NCBI GenBank assembly: GCA_009774055.1
Contig: VSNB01000160.1
Location: 1-7,382, forward strand
DNA from: Clostridiales bacterium
Lineage (GTDB): Bacteria; Bacillota; Clostridia; Oscillospirales; Oscillospiraceae
Length of the DNA stretch: 7,382 nt
Direction of reading: 5' to 3'
This document shows positions 1 through 5,269 of the stretch, in pieces. Position 1 is the stretch's first letter. Every line of letters begins with the position of its first letter. A program made the position numbers and the translations under genes. A model generated the notes under the pieces. That model was not told the DNA's origin. It saw only the letters and a program-made list of their open reading frames with translations, and ran no database searches.

Positions 1-41
1 GTCATGAATAATTGATTGTTCGCGGCCACTCGATGTGGCCG
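1..41. repeat. Palindromic intergenic repeat, copy 1 (cut by window start)
   Basis: This is an inverted copy of 3276-3316: read on opposite strands, 40 of 41 bases agree, differing only at position 21. It contains a perfect hairpin with arms CGGCCAC (23-29) and GTGGCCG (35-41) around the loop TCGAT. Its first 12 bases, GTCATGAATAAT, also equal one arm end of the second palindrome at 3328-3339, so the window probably begins inside a longer composite repeat. No coding potential is seen. It resembles REP/BIME-type dispersed intergenic palindromes; the family is not named. Confidence 0.8.
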
Positions 42-55
42 TTGCAGAATTGTTG

Positions 56-81
56 CTTCTTTTCGCTTGCGCGAAAAGAAG
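56..81. repeat. Hairpin repeat with GNRA-type loop, copy 1
   Basis: Perfect 11-bp arms CTTCTTTTCGC (56-66) and GCGAAAAGAAG (71-81) enclose 4 bases. Read on the minus strand the loop is GCAA, a GNRA tetraloop. The same stem with loop GCGA recurs in opposite orientation at 2868-2893. It follows the first palindromic repeat by 14 bases, and the two together form a composite intergenic cluster. No T-run follows on either strand, so it is not a convincing terminator. Confidence 0.75.
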
Positions 82-133
82 GTCCCTGGGCGGCCGGCAG
101 GCCGCCGGGACGGTCGTCTGCGCCACAGGCGCA
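82..133. repeat. GC-rich hairpins downstream of the XRE gene
   Basis: Two further hairpins continue the repeat cluster. The first pairs GTCCC (82-86) with GGGAC (107-111) and GGCGGCC (89-95) with GGCCGCC (100-106), with loop GGCA and a two-base TG bulge. The second pairs TGCGCC (119-124) with GGCGCA (128-133), loop ACA, flanked by CGTC and GACG. They lie beyond the stop of the minus-strand regulator and could stop its transcript or protect its 3' end, but neither is followed by a clear T-run in that direction. Positions 134-181 show nothing else. Confidence 0.55.
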
Positions 134-181
134 AATGACGTCCCCGGGAGGCGAGGGGCGAATCTAAAAACAAGAAAAGAA

Positions 182-847
182 CTATTCCTCTAATTTTTTG
201 ACCCTCTCGTCCGTGCTATGAAAAACCTGTGCCATCGACTGGGAAAGCCCCTGGTATTCCTCCGCTAAAGACTGAGAATCTACCGGCGGATACTCGCCCC
301 GGTATTCCTCCAGCGCCTTGGCATATTTCACCCTGGCCAGCGTCATGTCCGCCGACACAATATCCATGTTGAAGCTGCCGCTCCCAGTGGAAAAATACCC
401 CTCGTTCCCGCCGGCGGCACGGTAGAGCAGCCGGAACATCTGATACAGCGCCCCGCTGAGGTACGCCCCGCTCTGGGCGACCGCCTCCTTGTTGTTGGTC
501 CGGCCCAGAAGGTCGAATAATACCGTCACCGTATTGACCAGCAGCTTTTTCTGCAGCTTCGCCATGACGCTGCCCTTCAGATCCTCCCGGCCCTCGCTGG
601 CGTCCTCCAGCTCCTCCGCTTCAATCACAGCGCCGTCCCGGCTGAGGCTCCGCCCCAGCAGATAGTCCGCCGATACGTGGTAATAGTCGCACGCCCTGGC
701 GACAAAGTTCAGCCCCGGCTCCCGGATGCCGTTCTCGTAATGGCTCAGCAGCGCCTGGCTGATCCCCAGCGCCGCCGCCGCCCGCCTCTGGCTGATTCCC
801 TTCTCCTGCCGGAGCAGGGACAGCACACGCGAAAAATCAGCGTTCAT
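182..847 (-). CDS. XRE-family helix-turn-helix transcriptional regulator
   Basis: A cytoplasmic DNA-binding regulator of 221 residues. Residues 7-61 form a Cro/C1-type HTH: 'SQRRAAAALGISQALLSHYE' (19-38) gives the two core helices, with the usual S-Q, LGIS and S-x-YE-NG landmarks, followed by 'REPGLNFVARACDYYHVSADYLLG', typical of helices 4-5. Residues 75-95 are acidic and probably a linker. Residues 95-221 are predicted mostly helical, with no ligand-binding fold recognised. The start codon is preceded by GGAGAG four bases upstream, and a TTTACA-17-TATACT promoter lies 72 bases further up. It is divergent from the acetyltransferase at 1056, so it may control that gene, itself, or both; this is inferred from position alone. 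An inverted GTATA/TATAC pair (921-938) over the -10 box is a possible operator. No frameshift or truncation is seen. The family assignment is firm; target and signal are unknown. Confidence 0.93.
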   Translation of the reverse strand: MNADFSRVLSLLRQEKGISQRRAAAALGISQALLSHYENGIREPGLNFVARACDYYHVSADYLLGRSLSRDGAVIEAEELEDASEGREDLKGSVMAKLQKKLLVNTVTVLFDLLGRTNNKEAVAQSGAYLSGALYQMFRLLYRAAGGNEGYFSTGSGSFNMDIVSADMTLARVKYAKALEEYRGEYPPVDSQSLAEEYQGLSQSMAQVFHSTDERVKKLEE

Positions 848-919
848 TTCTCTCTCCGTCCTGTTGTTATTCTCTGTTCCCCCGCGTCCGATCTTTCCAT
901 CAGAAATACGGGGAGTTAT

Positions 920-948
920 AGTATATCAGCCGCTATACCTTTTGTAAA
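920..948 (-). promoter_or_regulatory. Sigma-A promoter of the XRE regulator, with possible operator
   Basis: On the minus strand, -35 TTTACA (948-943) and -10 TATACT (925-920) are separated by exactly 17 bases. The predicted start is near 913, giving a leader of about 65 bases before the regulator ATG. GTATA (921-925) and TATAC (934-938) form an inverted pair centred at 929.5 that overlaps the -10 region, a plausible autoregulatory site for an HTH dimer. The operator idea is inference; the promoter match is directly visible. Confidence 0.65.
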
Positions 949-995
949 GATATTCCTGCGGATTTTTCTACATTTTTTCTGAATCGCTCTGGGAC

Positions 996-1024
996 TTGCG
1001 GCGTGTCGCCCCATATGGTAAAAT
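996..1024 (+). promoter_or_regulatory. Sigma-A promoter of the GNAT gene at 1056
   Basis: TTGCGG (996-1001) and TAAAAT (1019-1024) are 17 bases apart. Transcription would begin near 1031, followed by AAGGAGG at 1044-1050, five bases before the ATG at 1056. An upstream in-frame alternative start at 996 falls inside this promoter and has no ribosome binding site, which decides in favour of 1056. Confidence 0.65.
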
Positions 1025-1055
1025 ATTTCTGCCAAATAAAGAAAAGGAGGTCGCT

Positions 1056-1547
1056 ATGGTACGTTTTGCGGAAGAGAAGGACCTGCCCCGGGTCAATGAA
1101 TTGCGTTACCAGGTCGGCCAGCTTCACGCCGAGGGACGCCCCGACATTTTTAAGTCCGATATCTTCAAGTCCGGCTTTCCCAAGGATCTGCAGGACCTGG
1201 CGTATAAGCTGATGCAGGCGGAAGAAGGCGATGTGCTGGTAGCGGAGCGGGAAGGCGTGATCTGCGGCATGGCCTGCGTGGAATATCAGAACAAGCAGGA
1301 ATCCCCCTACACGCAGAGCAGGCGCATCTACCACATCACCGAATTTGCCGTGGACGATGCCTTCCGGCGGCAGGGCGTTGGCAGGGAGCTGATGACGTTC
1401 ATAGGCGGCGACGCCAGGAGCAGGGGCTTTTCCAGCATCGAATTGGAGATGTGGGACTTCAACGAGCCGGCCCGGGAGTTCTATGAAGCCGTCGGCTTCC
1501 GGACCTTCCGCCGCTTCATGGAATGGGACCTGCTCAAAGACACATAA
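1056..1547 (+). CDS. GNAT-family N-acetyltransferase
   Basis: A 163-residue single-domain cytoplasmic acetyltransferase of the Gcn5-related superfamily, which transfers acetyl from acetyl-CoA to an amine; the substrate is not predictable. Motif A, the pyrophosphate-binding loop, is 'VDDAFRRQGVGREL' (99-112), with RRQGVG matching the R/Q-x-x-G-x-G/A pattern. Motif B is 'FYEAVGF' (142-148) with the common tyrosine at 143. The N-terminal 'IRxA..DLPRVNELR'-like start is typical of the fold. ATG 1056 is chosen because AAGGAGG sits five bases upstream. An in-frame tandem repeat, DIFKS-DIFKS (residues 30-39), lies in the alpha1-alpha2 region and differs between copies only at synonymous positions. 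The gene is monocistronic and divergent from the XRE regulator, which may regulate it. The stop codon abuts a strong hairpin. Confidence 0.93.
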   Translation: MVRFAEEKDLPRVNELRYQVGQLHAEGRPDIFKSDIFKSGFPKDLQDLAYKLMQAEEGDVLVAEREGVICGMACVEYQNKQESPYTQSRRIYHITEFAVDDAFRRQGVGRELMTFIGGDARSRGFSSIELEMWDFNEPAREFYEAVGFRTFRRFMEWDLLKDT

Positions 1548-1581
1548 AAGGAGGCTTCCCGGCCCGCCGGGAAGCCTCCTT
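1548..1581. terminator. Bidirectional hairpin terminator between convergent genes
   Basis: A perfect 15-bp stem (arms 1548-1562 and 1567-1581, beginning AAGGAGGCTTCCCGG) has the loop CCCG and starts at the base after the acetyltransferase stop codon. On the minus strand the stem is followed by TTTTATG, giving a short U-tract for the aminotransferase transcript, which ends at 1598. On the plus strand the following bases are GCACGTG, so termination there depends on the stem alone. Confidence 0.75.
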
Positions 1582-1597
1582 GCACGTGTCGAGAACT

Positions 1598-2788
1598 TTA
1601 TTTTTTGTTGTACGCCTCGATCCCCTTGGCCAGCAGGTCCATGGCGCGCTCCAGGTCCTTCTGCTTGAGGACATAGGCAATCCGGATTTCATTGATTCCC
1701 TTGCCCGGCGTGGCATAGAAGGGACCGCCGGGGGCGAACATGACCGTCTCCCCGTTGTCATCAAAGTCGGTAAGCAGCCACTTCTGGAACTTATCCGCAT
1801 CATCCACCGGCAGGGCGGCCATGATGTAGAAAGCGCCCCTGGGACACTTGCAGATTACGCCGGGAATCTCCTTCAGCTTGGCCACCACCGTATCCCGGCG
1901 GAGCTTATACTCCTCCCGAACGGCGGCAAAGTACTCCGGACCCACATCGTAGAGGGCGGCGGAGGCCACCTGGTCCAGCGTCGCCACGGACAGGCGCGCC
2001 TGGCAGTACTTGATGGCCTCGCCCATGAGCTCCTGGTTCCGGCTGATGATGCAGCCGATCCGGGCGCCGCAGGCGGAGAAGCGCTTGGACACGGTGTCGA
2101 TGACCACCACGTTTTCCGCCGCGTCCTCGAACTGGCCCAGGGACTGGAGGGGCTCCCCGGCGTACACGAATTCCCGGTACGCCTCGTCGCCGATGATAAA
2201 GAGGCCGTGCTCCTTAGCCACGTCCACCATCATCCGCATTTCCTCCGGCGTCAGCACCGCGCCGGTGGGATTGCCGGGGTTGGTGCAGACAATGGCCCGG
2301 GTCCGCTCGTTGATAGCCGCCTCGATCTTCGCCCGGTCGGCGTAGTGGTAGCCCTCCTCCGGGGAGGTGGGAACGGGCTGGATCACCGCGCCGCAGGTGT
2401 TGACCATGGTGTTGTAGTTGGGGTAGAAGGGCTCAGGGATGATGATCTCGTCTCCATCGTCCAGGATGCAGTTAAAGACGATCTGCAGCGCCTCGCTGCC
2501 CCCAGTGGTGATCAGGATGTCGCCCTTCTCAAAATGCATCCCCAGGTCGTCATAATACTTCTGGATGGCGTCAATGAGCACCGGCAGTCCCGGCGAGGGA
2601 GCGTACTCCAGCACCGGCAGCTGGAAATTCCGGACCGCCTCAAAGTACTGGGGAGGCGTCTCGATGTCCGGCTGGCCGATGTTCAGGTGGTAGATTTTCT
2701 TTCCCGCCTCCTTGGCCGCCACTGCGTAGGGGTGGAACTTGCGCATGGGGGAAAGGCCGCACTTTTTTACCTTACTGGAAAATTTCAT
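1598..2788 (-). CDS. Class I/II pyridoxal-phosphate aminotransferase
   Basis: A 396-residue fold-type I PLP enzyme, complete for the family (usual length 380-400). It moves the amino group of an amino acid to a 2-oxo acid in the cytoplasm. Visible landmarks are 'NIGQPDIETP' (36-45) near the substrate site; 'TTGGSEAL' (94-101) for the cofactor phosphate; 'NPGNPTG' (170-176); 'GDEAY' (200-204), whose aspartate pairs with the pyridine nitrogen; 'SKRFSACGARIG' (234-245), with K235 the expected Schiff-base lysine; and 'NEIRIAY' (366-372), with R369 the expected carboxylate-binding arginine. ATG 2788 is preceded by GAGGAG at five bases. Overall it resembles aspartate/aromatic aminotransferases of Firmicutes, but the amino-donor preference cannot be read from sequence. 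No convincing promoter is seen close by; a lone TAAAAT (2844-2839) lacks a -35. A GCGGCCC/GGGCCGC hairpin (2807-2823) sits in its leader. Confidence 0.95.
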   Translation of the reverse strand: MKFSSKVKKCGLSPMRKFHPYAVAAKEAGKKIYHLNIGQPDIETPPQYFEAVRNFQLPVLEYAPSPGLPVLIDAIQKYYDDLGMHFEKGDILITTGGSEALQIVFNCILDDGDEIIIPEPFYPNYNTMVNTCGAVIQPVPTSPEEGYHYADRAKIEAAINERTRAIVCTNPGNPTGAVLTPEEMRMMVDVAKEHGLFIIGDEAYREFVYAGEPLQSLGQFEDAAENVVVIDTVSKRFSACGARIGCIISRNQELMGEAIKYCQARLSVATLDQVASAALYDVGPEYFAAVREEYKLRRDTVVAKLKEIPGVICKCPRGAFYIMAALPVDDADKFQKWLLTDFDDNGETVMFAPGGPFYATPGKGINEIRIAYVLKQKDLERAMDLLAKGIEAYNKK

Positions 2789-2867
2789 AATTACTCCTCA
2801 TTCTCTGCGGCCCTGCGGGCCGCTCCGCTCTTTTCTTATTTTACCTTTGCCCCTGCCGGGGCGGGGC

Positions 2868-2893
2868 CTTCTTTTCGCGCGAGCGAAAAGAAG
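2868..2893. repeat. Hairpin repeat with GNRA-type loop, copy 2
   Basis: Arms CTTCTTTTCGC (2868-2878) and GCGAAAAGAAG (2883-2893) enclose GCGA, a GNRA tetraloop on the plus strand. The same 11-bp stem occurs inverted at 56-81 with loop GCAA. It lies upstream of the aminotransferase. A weaker GCCCC/GGGGC stem (2849-2865) adjoins it, paralleling the GC-rich hairpin beside copy 1. The conserved stem with a loop varying within GNRA suggests an RNA-level constraint or a dispersed repeat family. Confidence 0.75.
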
Positions 2894-2905
2894 CAAAAGG
2901 TCGCG

Positions 2906-2924
2906 CAAGGAACTACGTTCCTTG
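2906..2924. other. Perfect short hairpin at edge of structured region
   Basis: CAAGGAAC (2906-2913) and GTTCCTTG (2917-2924) form an 8-bp stem with loop TAC. On the minus strand it is followed, after CGCGACC, by TTTTGCTTCTTTT, so it could act as a weak intrinsic terminator for a minus-strand RNA coming from the structured segment upstream. On the plus strand no T-run follows. Confidence 0.5.
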
Positions 2925-3016
2925 AGAATCCTCCTACATTACGGGGGTGATTTATTTACGCTCCGACGTACCCTGGTAGTTCTGTATTGATGCCTTCGCT
3001 GGTGCGCCGGACTTCT

Positions 3017-3138
3017 GCGTCTACCCACGAGCACACTTCGGTGCCTACCGTCACACACGCTGAATCTCCCGAGGTTCTTTTCGGGAGCTCCCCCCGTGTG
3101 AGACGTAGGGTCTGCCGATACCATCCTCAAATAGACGC
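3017..3138. ncRNA. Candidate structured RNA core (unidentified family, strand unresolved)
   Basis: A nested set of perfect stems spans this stretch. GCGTCTA (3017-3023) pairs with TAGACGC (3132-3138). Inside it, CCTAC (3044-3048) pairs with GTAGG (3105-3109), then TCACAC (3051-3056) with GTGTGA (3096-3101), then CTCCCGA (3066-3072) with TCGGGAG (3081-3087) around an 8-base loop. The outer bubble carries a small GCAC/GTGC hairpin (3031-3044) on one side and about 22 unpaired bases (3110-3131) on the other. A closing stem, an asymmetric bubble with a side hairpin, and a long apical arm recall 6S RNA architecture, with the minus strand as sense, but I see no diagnostic 6S bases and the closing stem is short. 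A T-run hairpin at 3230-3257 favours the plus strand instead. Flanking sequence contributes GTCCGGT/ACCGGAC (3161-3178). No credible ORF is present. Confidence 0.4.
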
Positions 3139-3194
3139 TTCGCCCGATCCATGGGAGCCGGTCCGGTTCAGACCGGACAGACTGCAGTGGAAGC

Positions 3195-3259
3195 GCAAAA
3201 ACAAAATCCCCTCGTAATCATAAGGGATTCTTAAACCGCAGGTTTAAGCGCGTTTTTGC
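3195..3259 (+). terminator. Three-way-junction hairpin with T-run (candidate intrinsic terminator)
   Basis: GCAAAAAC (3195-3202) pairs with GTTTTTGC (3252-3259) and encloses two hairpins: AATCCC (3205-3210) with GGGATT (3224-3229), and CTTAAACC (3230-3237) with GGTTTAAG (3241-3248), loop GCA. The last stem is followed by CGCG and five Ts (3253-3257), a plausible plus-strand intrinsic terminator, though the four-base gap before the T-run is long. No plus-strand protein gene precedes it, so the transcript it would end is either the candidate structured RNA or an unknown one. Confidence 0.5.
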
Positions 3260-3266
3260 CTACTAA

Positions 3267-3316
3267 GATTGTTCACGGCCACATCGAGTGGCCGCAAACA
3301 ATCAATTATTCATGAC
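3267..3316. repeat. Palindromic intergenic repeat, copy 2
   Basis: The hairpin GATTGTT (3267-3273) / AACAATC (3297-3303) encloses a second stem, CGGCCAC (3276-3282) / GTGGCCG (3288-3294), with a symmetric CA/CA internal loop and apical loop ATCGA. Bases 3276-3316 are the inverted copy of 1-41 (40 of 41 identical). The outer GATTGTT arm pairing is intact here but is lost on the far side of copy 1. It lies between the candidate RNA terminator and the second palindrome, with which it overlaps. Confidence 0.8.
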
Positions 3317-3339
3317 CGCTCGATGCGGTCATGAATAAT
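3305..3339. repeat. 35-bp near-perfect palindrome
   Basis: Perfect 15-bp arms, ATTATTCATGACCGC (3305-3319) and GCGGTCATGAATAAT (3325-3339), surround the loop TCGAT. The loop equals or complements the loop of the adjacent CGGCCAC palindrome, and the arms share GTCATGAATAAT with the window start, so this is a second unit of the same repeat family. It could form a DNA cruciform or a stable RNA hairpin in either transcription direction. Confidence 0.85.
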
Positions 3340-3367
3340 CGTTGGCGCGGGCCAAAAGTAGGCGCAG

Positions 3368-3426
3368 GGTCCGGGGGCGCGCAGCCCCCGGGCCGATTCG
3401 AGAAGAATGTTCCGTGCGCGCACGGA
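3368..3426. repeat. GC-rich hairpins at the 3' side of phosphoglucomutase
   Basis: CCGGGGGC (3371-3378) pairs with GCCCCCGG (3384-3391), loop GCGCA, extendable by GGT/GCC to 11 bp. A separate perfect 16-bp palindrome, TCCGTGCGCGCACGGA, lies at 3411-3426. They are 20-80 bases beyond the minus-strand mutase stop and are the only candidates for ending its transcript, though no U-tract follows. A short AGAAAT/ATTTCT hairpin overlaps the stop codon. Function unproven. Confidence 0.5.
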
Positions 3427-3448
3427 GCGCGCGAAGAGAAGAGAAATC

Positions 3449-5176
3449 TTATTTCTTGAGCGTATCTACCCACTCACCATACTTCTTAACATTGACATCC
3501 CGCTCCGCGGCATCCTTCCCCTTGGTAAGGATATAAACCTTAATCTTGGGCTCGGTCCCGGAGGGACGAACAATGATCGAGGTCCCGTCCGCCAGCTCGA
3601 AGCGGAGGACATTGGAGCCGGAAAGCTCCATGGCGGTCTTCCCGCCGGTGGCGCAGTCCACCACGCTGCCGTCGGCGTAGTCCTTGAACTGAACCACCTT
3701 CACGCCGCTGATCTCGGCAGGAGGAGCCTCCCGCAGGGACTTCATCAGCTTCGCCATATCCGCCAGGCCGTCCAGGCCGGGCATTACCAGATTGTGGGTC
3801 TTCTCCCCGTAGAAGCCGTGCTTCTCGCACAGGGCCTGGTAGGCGTCCAGGACCGTCATGCCCTTGGCGTAGTAGTAGGCCGCCATTTCCGTGAGCAGCA
3901 GGGAGGCGGTCACGGCATCCTTGTCCCGGACGTAGTCCCCCAGCATGTATCCATAGCTCTCCTCGTAGGAGAACACCACCTTGCCCTCGCCGCTGCCCTC
4001 CAGGGCGTTCTTCTTCTCGGCGATGAACTTGAAGCCGGTGAAGGTGTCGTAGCTCTTGGCTCCATGGCTCTCGGCCACGGCCCGGGCCATCTCAGTGGTA
4101 ACGATGGTCTTGAGGGCCACCGGATTTTTGGGCAGCTTGCCAGTGCGCTCCATGGCCCCCAGCAGGTAGTCCAGCAGCACCACGCCGGTCTGGTTGCCGG
4201 TCATGACCTTGTACTCCCCGTCCTTGTCCCGGACCATGATGCCTACCCGGTCGCTGTCCGGGTCGGTGCCCAGGATGAAGTCCACGTCGTTGGCCTTCGC
4301 CAGCTCTACTGCCAGATAGAAGCCCTCGGGGTTCTCCGGATTGGGGGACTTCACCGTGGGGAAATTGCCGTCGATGACCATCTGCTGGGGCTCGCAGAGC
4401 AGATGCTTCACCCCCGCCCGCTTGAGGGCCTCGGGAACCAGCTTGTGTCCGCAGCCGTGGAAGGGGGTATAGACCAGCTTGAAGCTGTCCGCTACGGCGG
4501 GAATAGCGCTCGTGTCGGTGACCATGGCCATGACCTCCTGGAGGAACGCCTCATCCGTCTCCTGGCCCATGACAGTGATCATCCCGGCCTTGACGGCCTC
4601 GTCGTAGGGCATGGTCTTGATGCCGGTGAAGATGTCGATCTTCTCCAGCTCCCTGGCGATGGCGTCGGCGTGTTGGGGCGGCAGCTGGGCGCCGTCCTCC
4701 CAGTAGACCTTGTAGCCGTTGTACTCCTTGGGATTGTGGCTGGCGGTGACGTTAATGCCCGCCTGACAGCCGTAGTGGCGCACGGCGAAGCTCAGCTCCG
4801 GGGTGGGCCGCAAGGCATCAAAAATGCGTACCTTGATGCCGGCGGCGGCGCAGACCTCAGCGGCGGCCCGGGCGAACTCCATGCCGTGGAGACGGCAGTC
4901 CATGCAGATGGCGACGCCCTTCTCCTTGGCCTTCTCGCCCTCGGCGCAGATGACGTTGGCAAAGCCCTGGGTGGCGTGGCGGACCACATAGAGGTTCATG
5001 TGGTGCAGGCCCATGGCCATGGTGCCCCGCAGTCCGGCAGTGCCGAATTCCAGGGGGCCGTAAAACCGGCTCTCAATCTCCTTGGGATCGTCCTTGATGG
5101 CTTCCAGCTCGGCATGCTCCTCGGCGGTCAGCGCATCGCTGGCCAGCCACTTTTGGTATTCCTTTTGATAATCCAT
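3449..5176 (-). CDS. pgcA: Alpha-phosphoglucomutase / phospho-sugar mutase (PgcA-type)
   Basis: A 575-residue cytoplasmic enzyme of the alpha-D-phosphohexomutase superfamily, expected to interconvert glucose 1-phosphate and glucose 6-phosphate, linking glycolysis to glycogen, UDP-glucose and cell-envelope precursors. All four domain signatures are present: 'FGTAGLRG' (44-51) at the N-terminal domain; the phosphoserine loop 'TASHNPKEYNGYKVY' (144-158) with catalytic S146; the metal loop 'DPDSDR' (305-310) with three aspartates; the sugar-specificity loop 'YEESYGY' (404-410); and the phosphate-binding loop 'RPSGTEPKIKVY' (537-548). Length and motif wording closely resemble Bacillus subtilis PgcA as I remember it (about 580 residues), which supports glucose rather than mannose as substrate; the symbol is used by that analogy. 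ATG 5176 has AAGGAGG 11 bases upstream and a promoter at 5224-5252. No anomalies. Confidence 0.96.
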   Translation of the reverse strand: MDYQKEYQKWLASDALTAEEHAELEAIKDDPKEIESRFYGPLEFGTAGLRGTMAMGLHHMNLYVVRHATQGFANVICAEGEKAKEKGVAICMDCRLHGMEFARAAAEVCAAAGIKVRIFDALRPTPELSFAVRHYGCQAGINVTASHNPKEYNGYKVYWEDGAQLPPQHADAIARELEKIDIFTGIKTMPYDEAVKAGMITVMGQETDEAFLQEVMAMVTDTSAIPAVADSFKLVYTPFHGCGHKLVPEALKRAGVKHLLCEPQQMVIDGNFPTVKSPNPENPEGFYLAVELAKANDVDFILGTDPDSDRVGIMVRDKDGEYKVMTGNQTGVVLLDYLLGAMERTGKLPKNPVALKTIVTTEMARAVAESHGAKSYDTFTGFKFIAEKKNALEGSGEGKVVFSYEESYGYMLGDYVRDKDAVTASLLLTEMAAYYYAKGMTVLDAYQALCEKHGFYGEKTHNLVMPGLDGLADMAKLMKSLREAPPAEISGVKVVQFKDYADGSVVDCATGGKTAMELSGSNVLRFELADGTSIIVRPSGTEPKIKVYILTKGKDAAERDVNVKKYGEWVDTLKK

Positions 5177-5223
5177 GGCGGATCAGTCCTCCTTCTTTCT
5201 CACAGGTGAATGATGGTAAAATC

Positions 5224-5252
5224 ATTGTATCAAAATTTCTCCGGAGGTTCAA
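5224..5252 (-). promoter_or_regulatory. Sigma-A promoter of phosphoglucomutase
   Basis: On the minus strand, -35 TTGAAC (5252-5247) and -10 TACAAT (5229-5224) have a 17-base spacer. Transcription would start near 5217, leaving a leader of about 40 bases that contains AAGGAGG at 5194-5188. The promoter begins 17 bases past the stop of the upstream acetyltransferase, so the mutase need not depend on read-through. Confidence 0.7.
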
Positions 5253-5269
5253 GGGGCGCGGTGGGTTTT

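Noticed and set aside
996..1055. Upstream start giving a 183-residue acetyltransferase
   Set aside because: The extension overlaps the -35 to -10 region, lacks a ribosome binding site, and adds residues outside the GNAT fold. ATG 1056 has an ideal AAGGAGG.
2807..2823. GCGGCCC/GGGCCGC hairpin as a terminator
   Set aside because: It lies in the aminotransferase leader just upstream of its ribosome binding site and has no T-run on the sense strand. At most it is a leader hairpin.
1523..2950. Long plus-strand open frame (475 codons)
   Set aside because: It is antisense to the aminotransferase, whose frame shows all PLP-enzyme motifs. Its translation is low-complexity (His/Gly/Leu/Val-rich) as expected from the opposite strand of a GC-rich gene, and it has no ribosome binding site.
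2939..3130. 63-codon minus-strand frame in the structured region
   Set aside because: It starts at TTG without a ribosome binding site and its sequence follows the stem arms. An arginine-rich, low-quality translation is more likely a by-product of the structured sequence.
2906..3260. Identification as 6S RNA, tmRNA, RNase P RNA, SRP RNA, T-box or a cobalamin/FMN riboswitch
   Set aside because: I looked for diagnostic bases (tmRNA tag ORF and CCA end, RNase P GAGGAAAGTCC, T-box GGGTGGNACCGCG, riboswitch core boxes) and found none. The 6S likeness is only in overall shape, and the closing stem is short. The region is left as unidentified.
1..3316. Inverted repeats at 1-41 and 3276-3316 as ends of a composite transposon
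   Set aside because: Each copy is itself a palindrome within a longer repeat cluster, there is no transposase or integrase between them, and the enclosed genes are ordinary chromosomal functions.
3407..5209. Long plus-strand open frame (600 codons)
   Set aside because: It is antisense to phosphoglucomutase, with the same His/Gly/Val-rich shadow composition and no domain or start signal.
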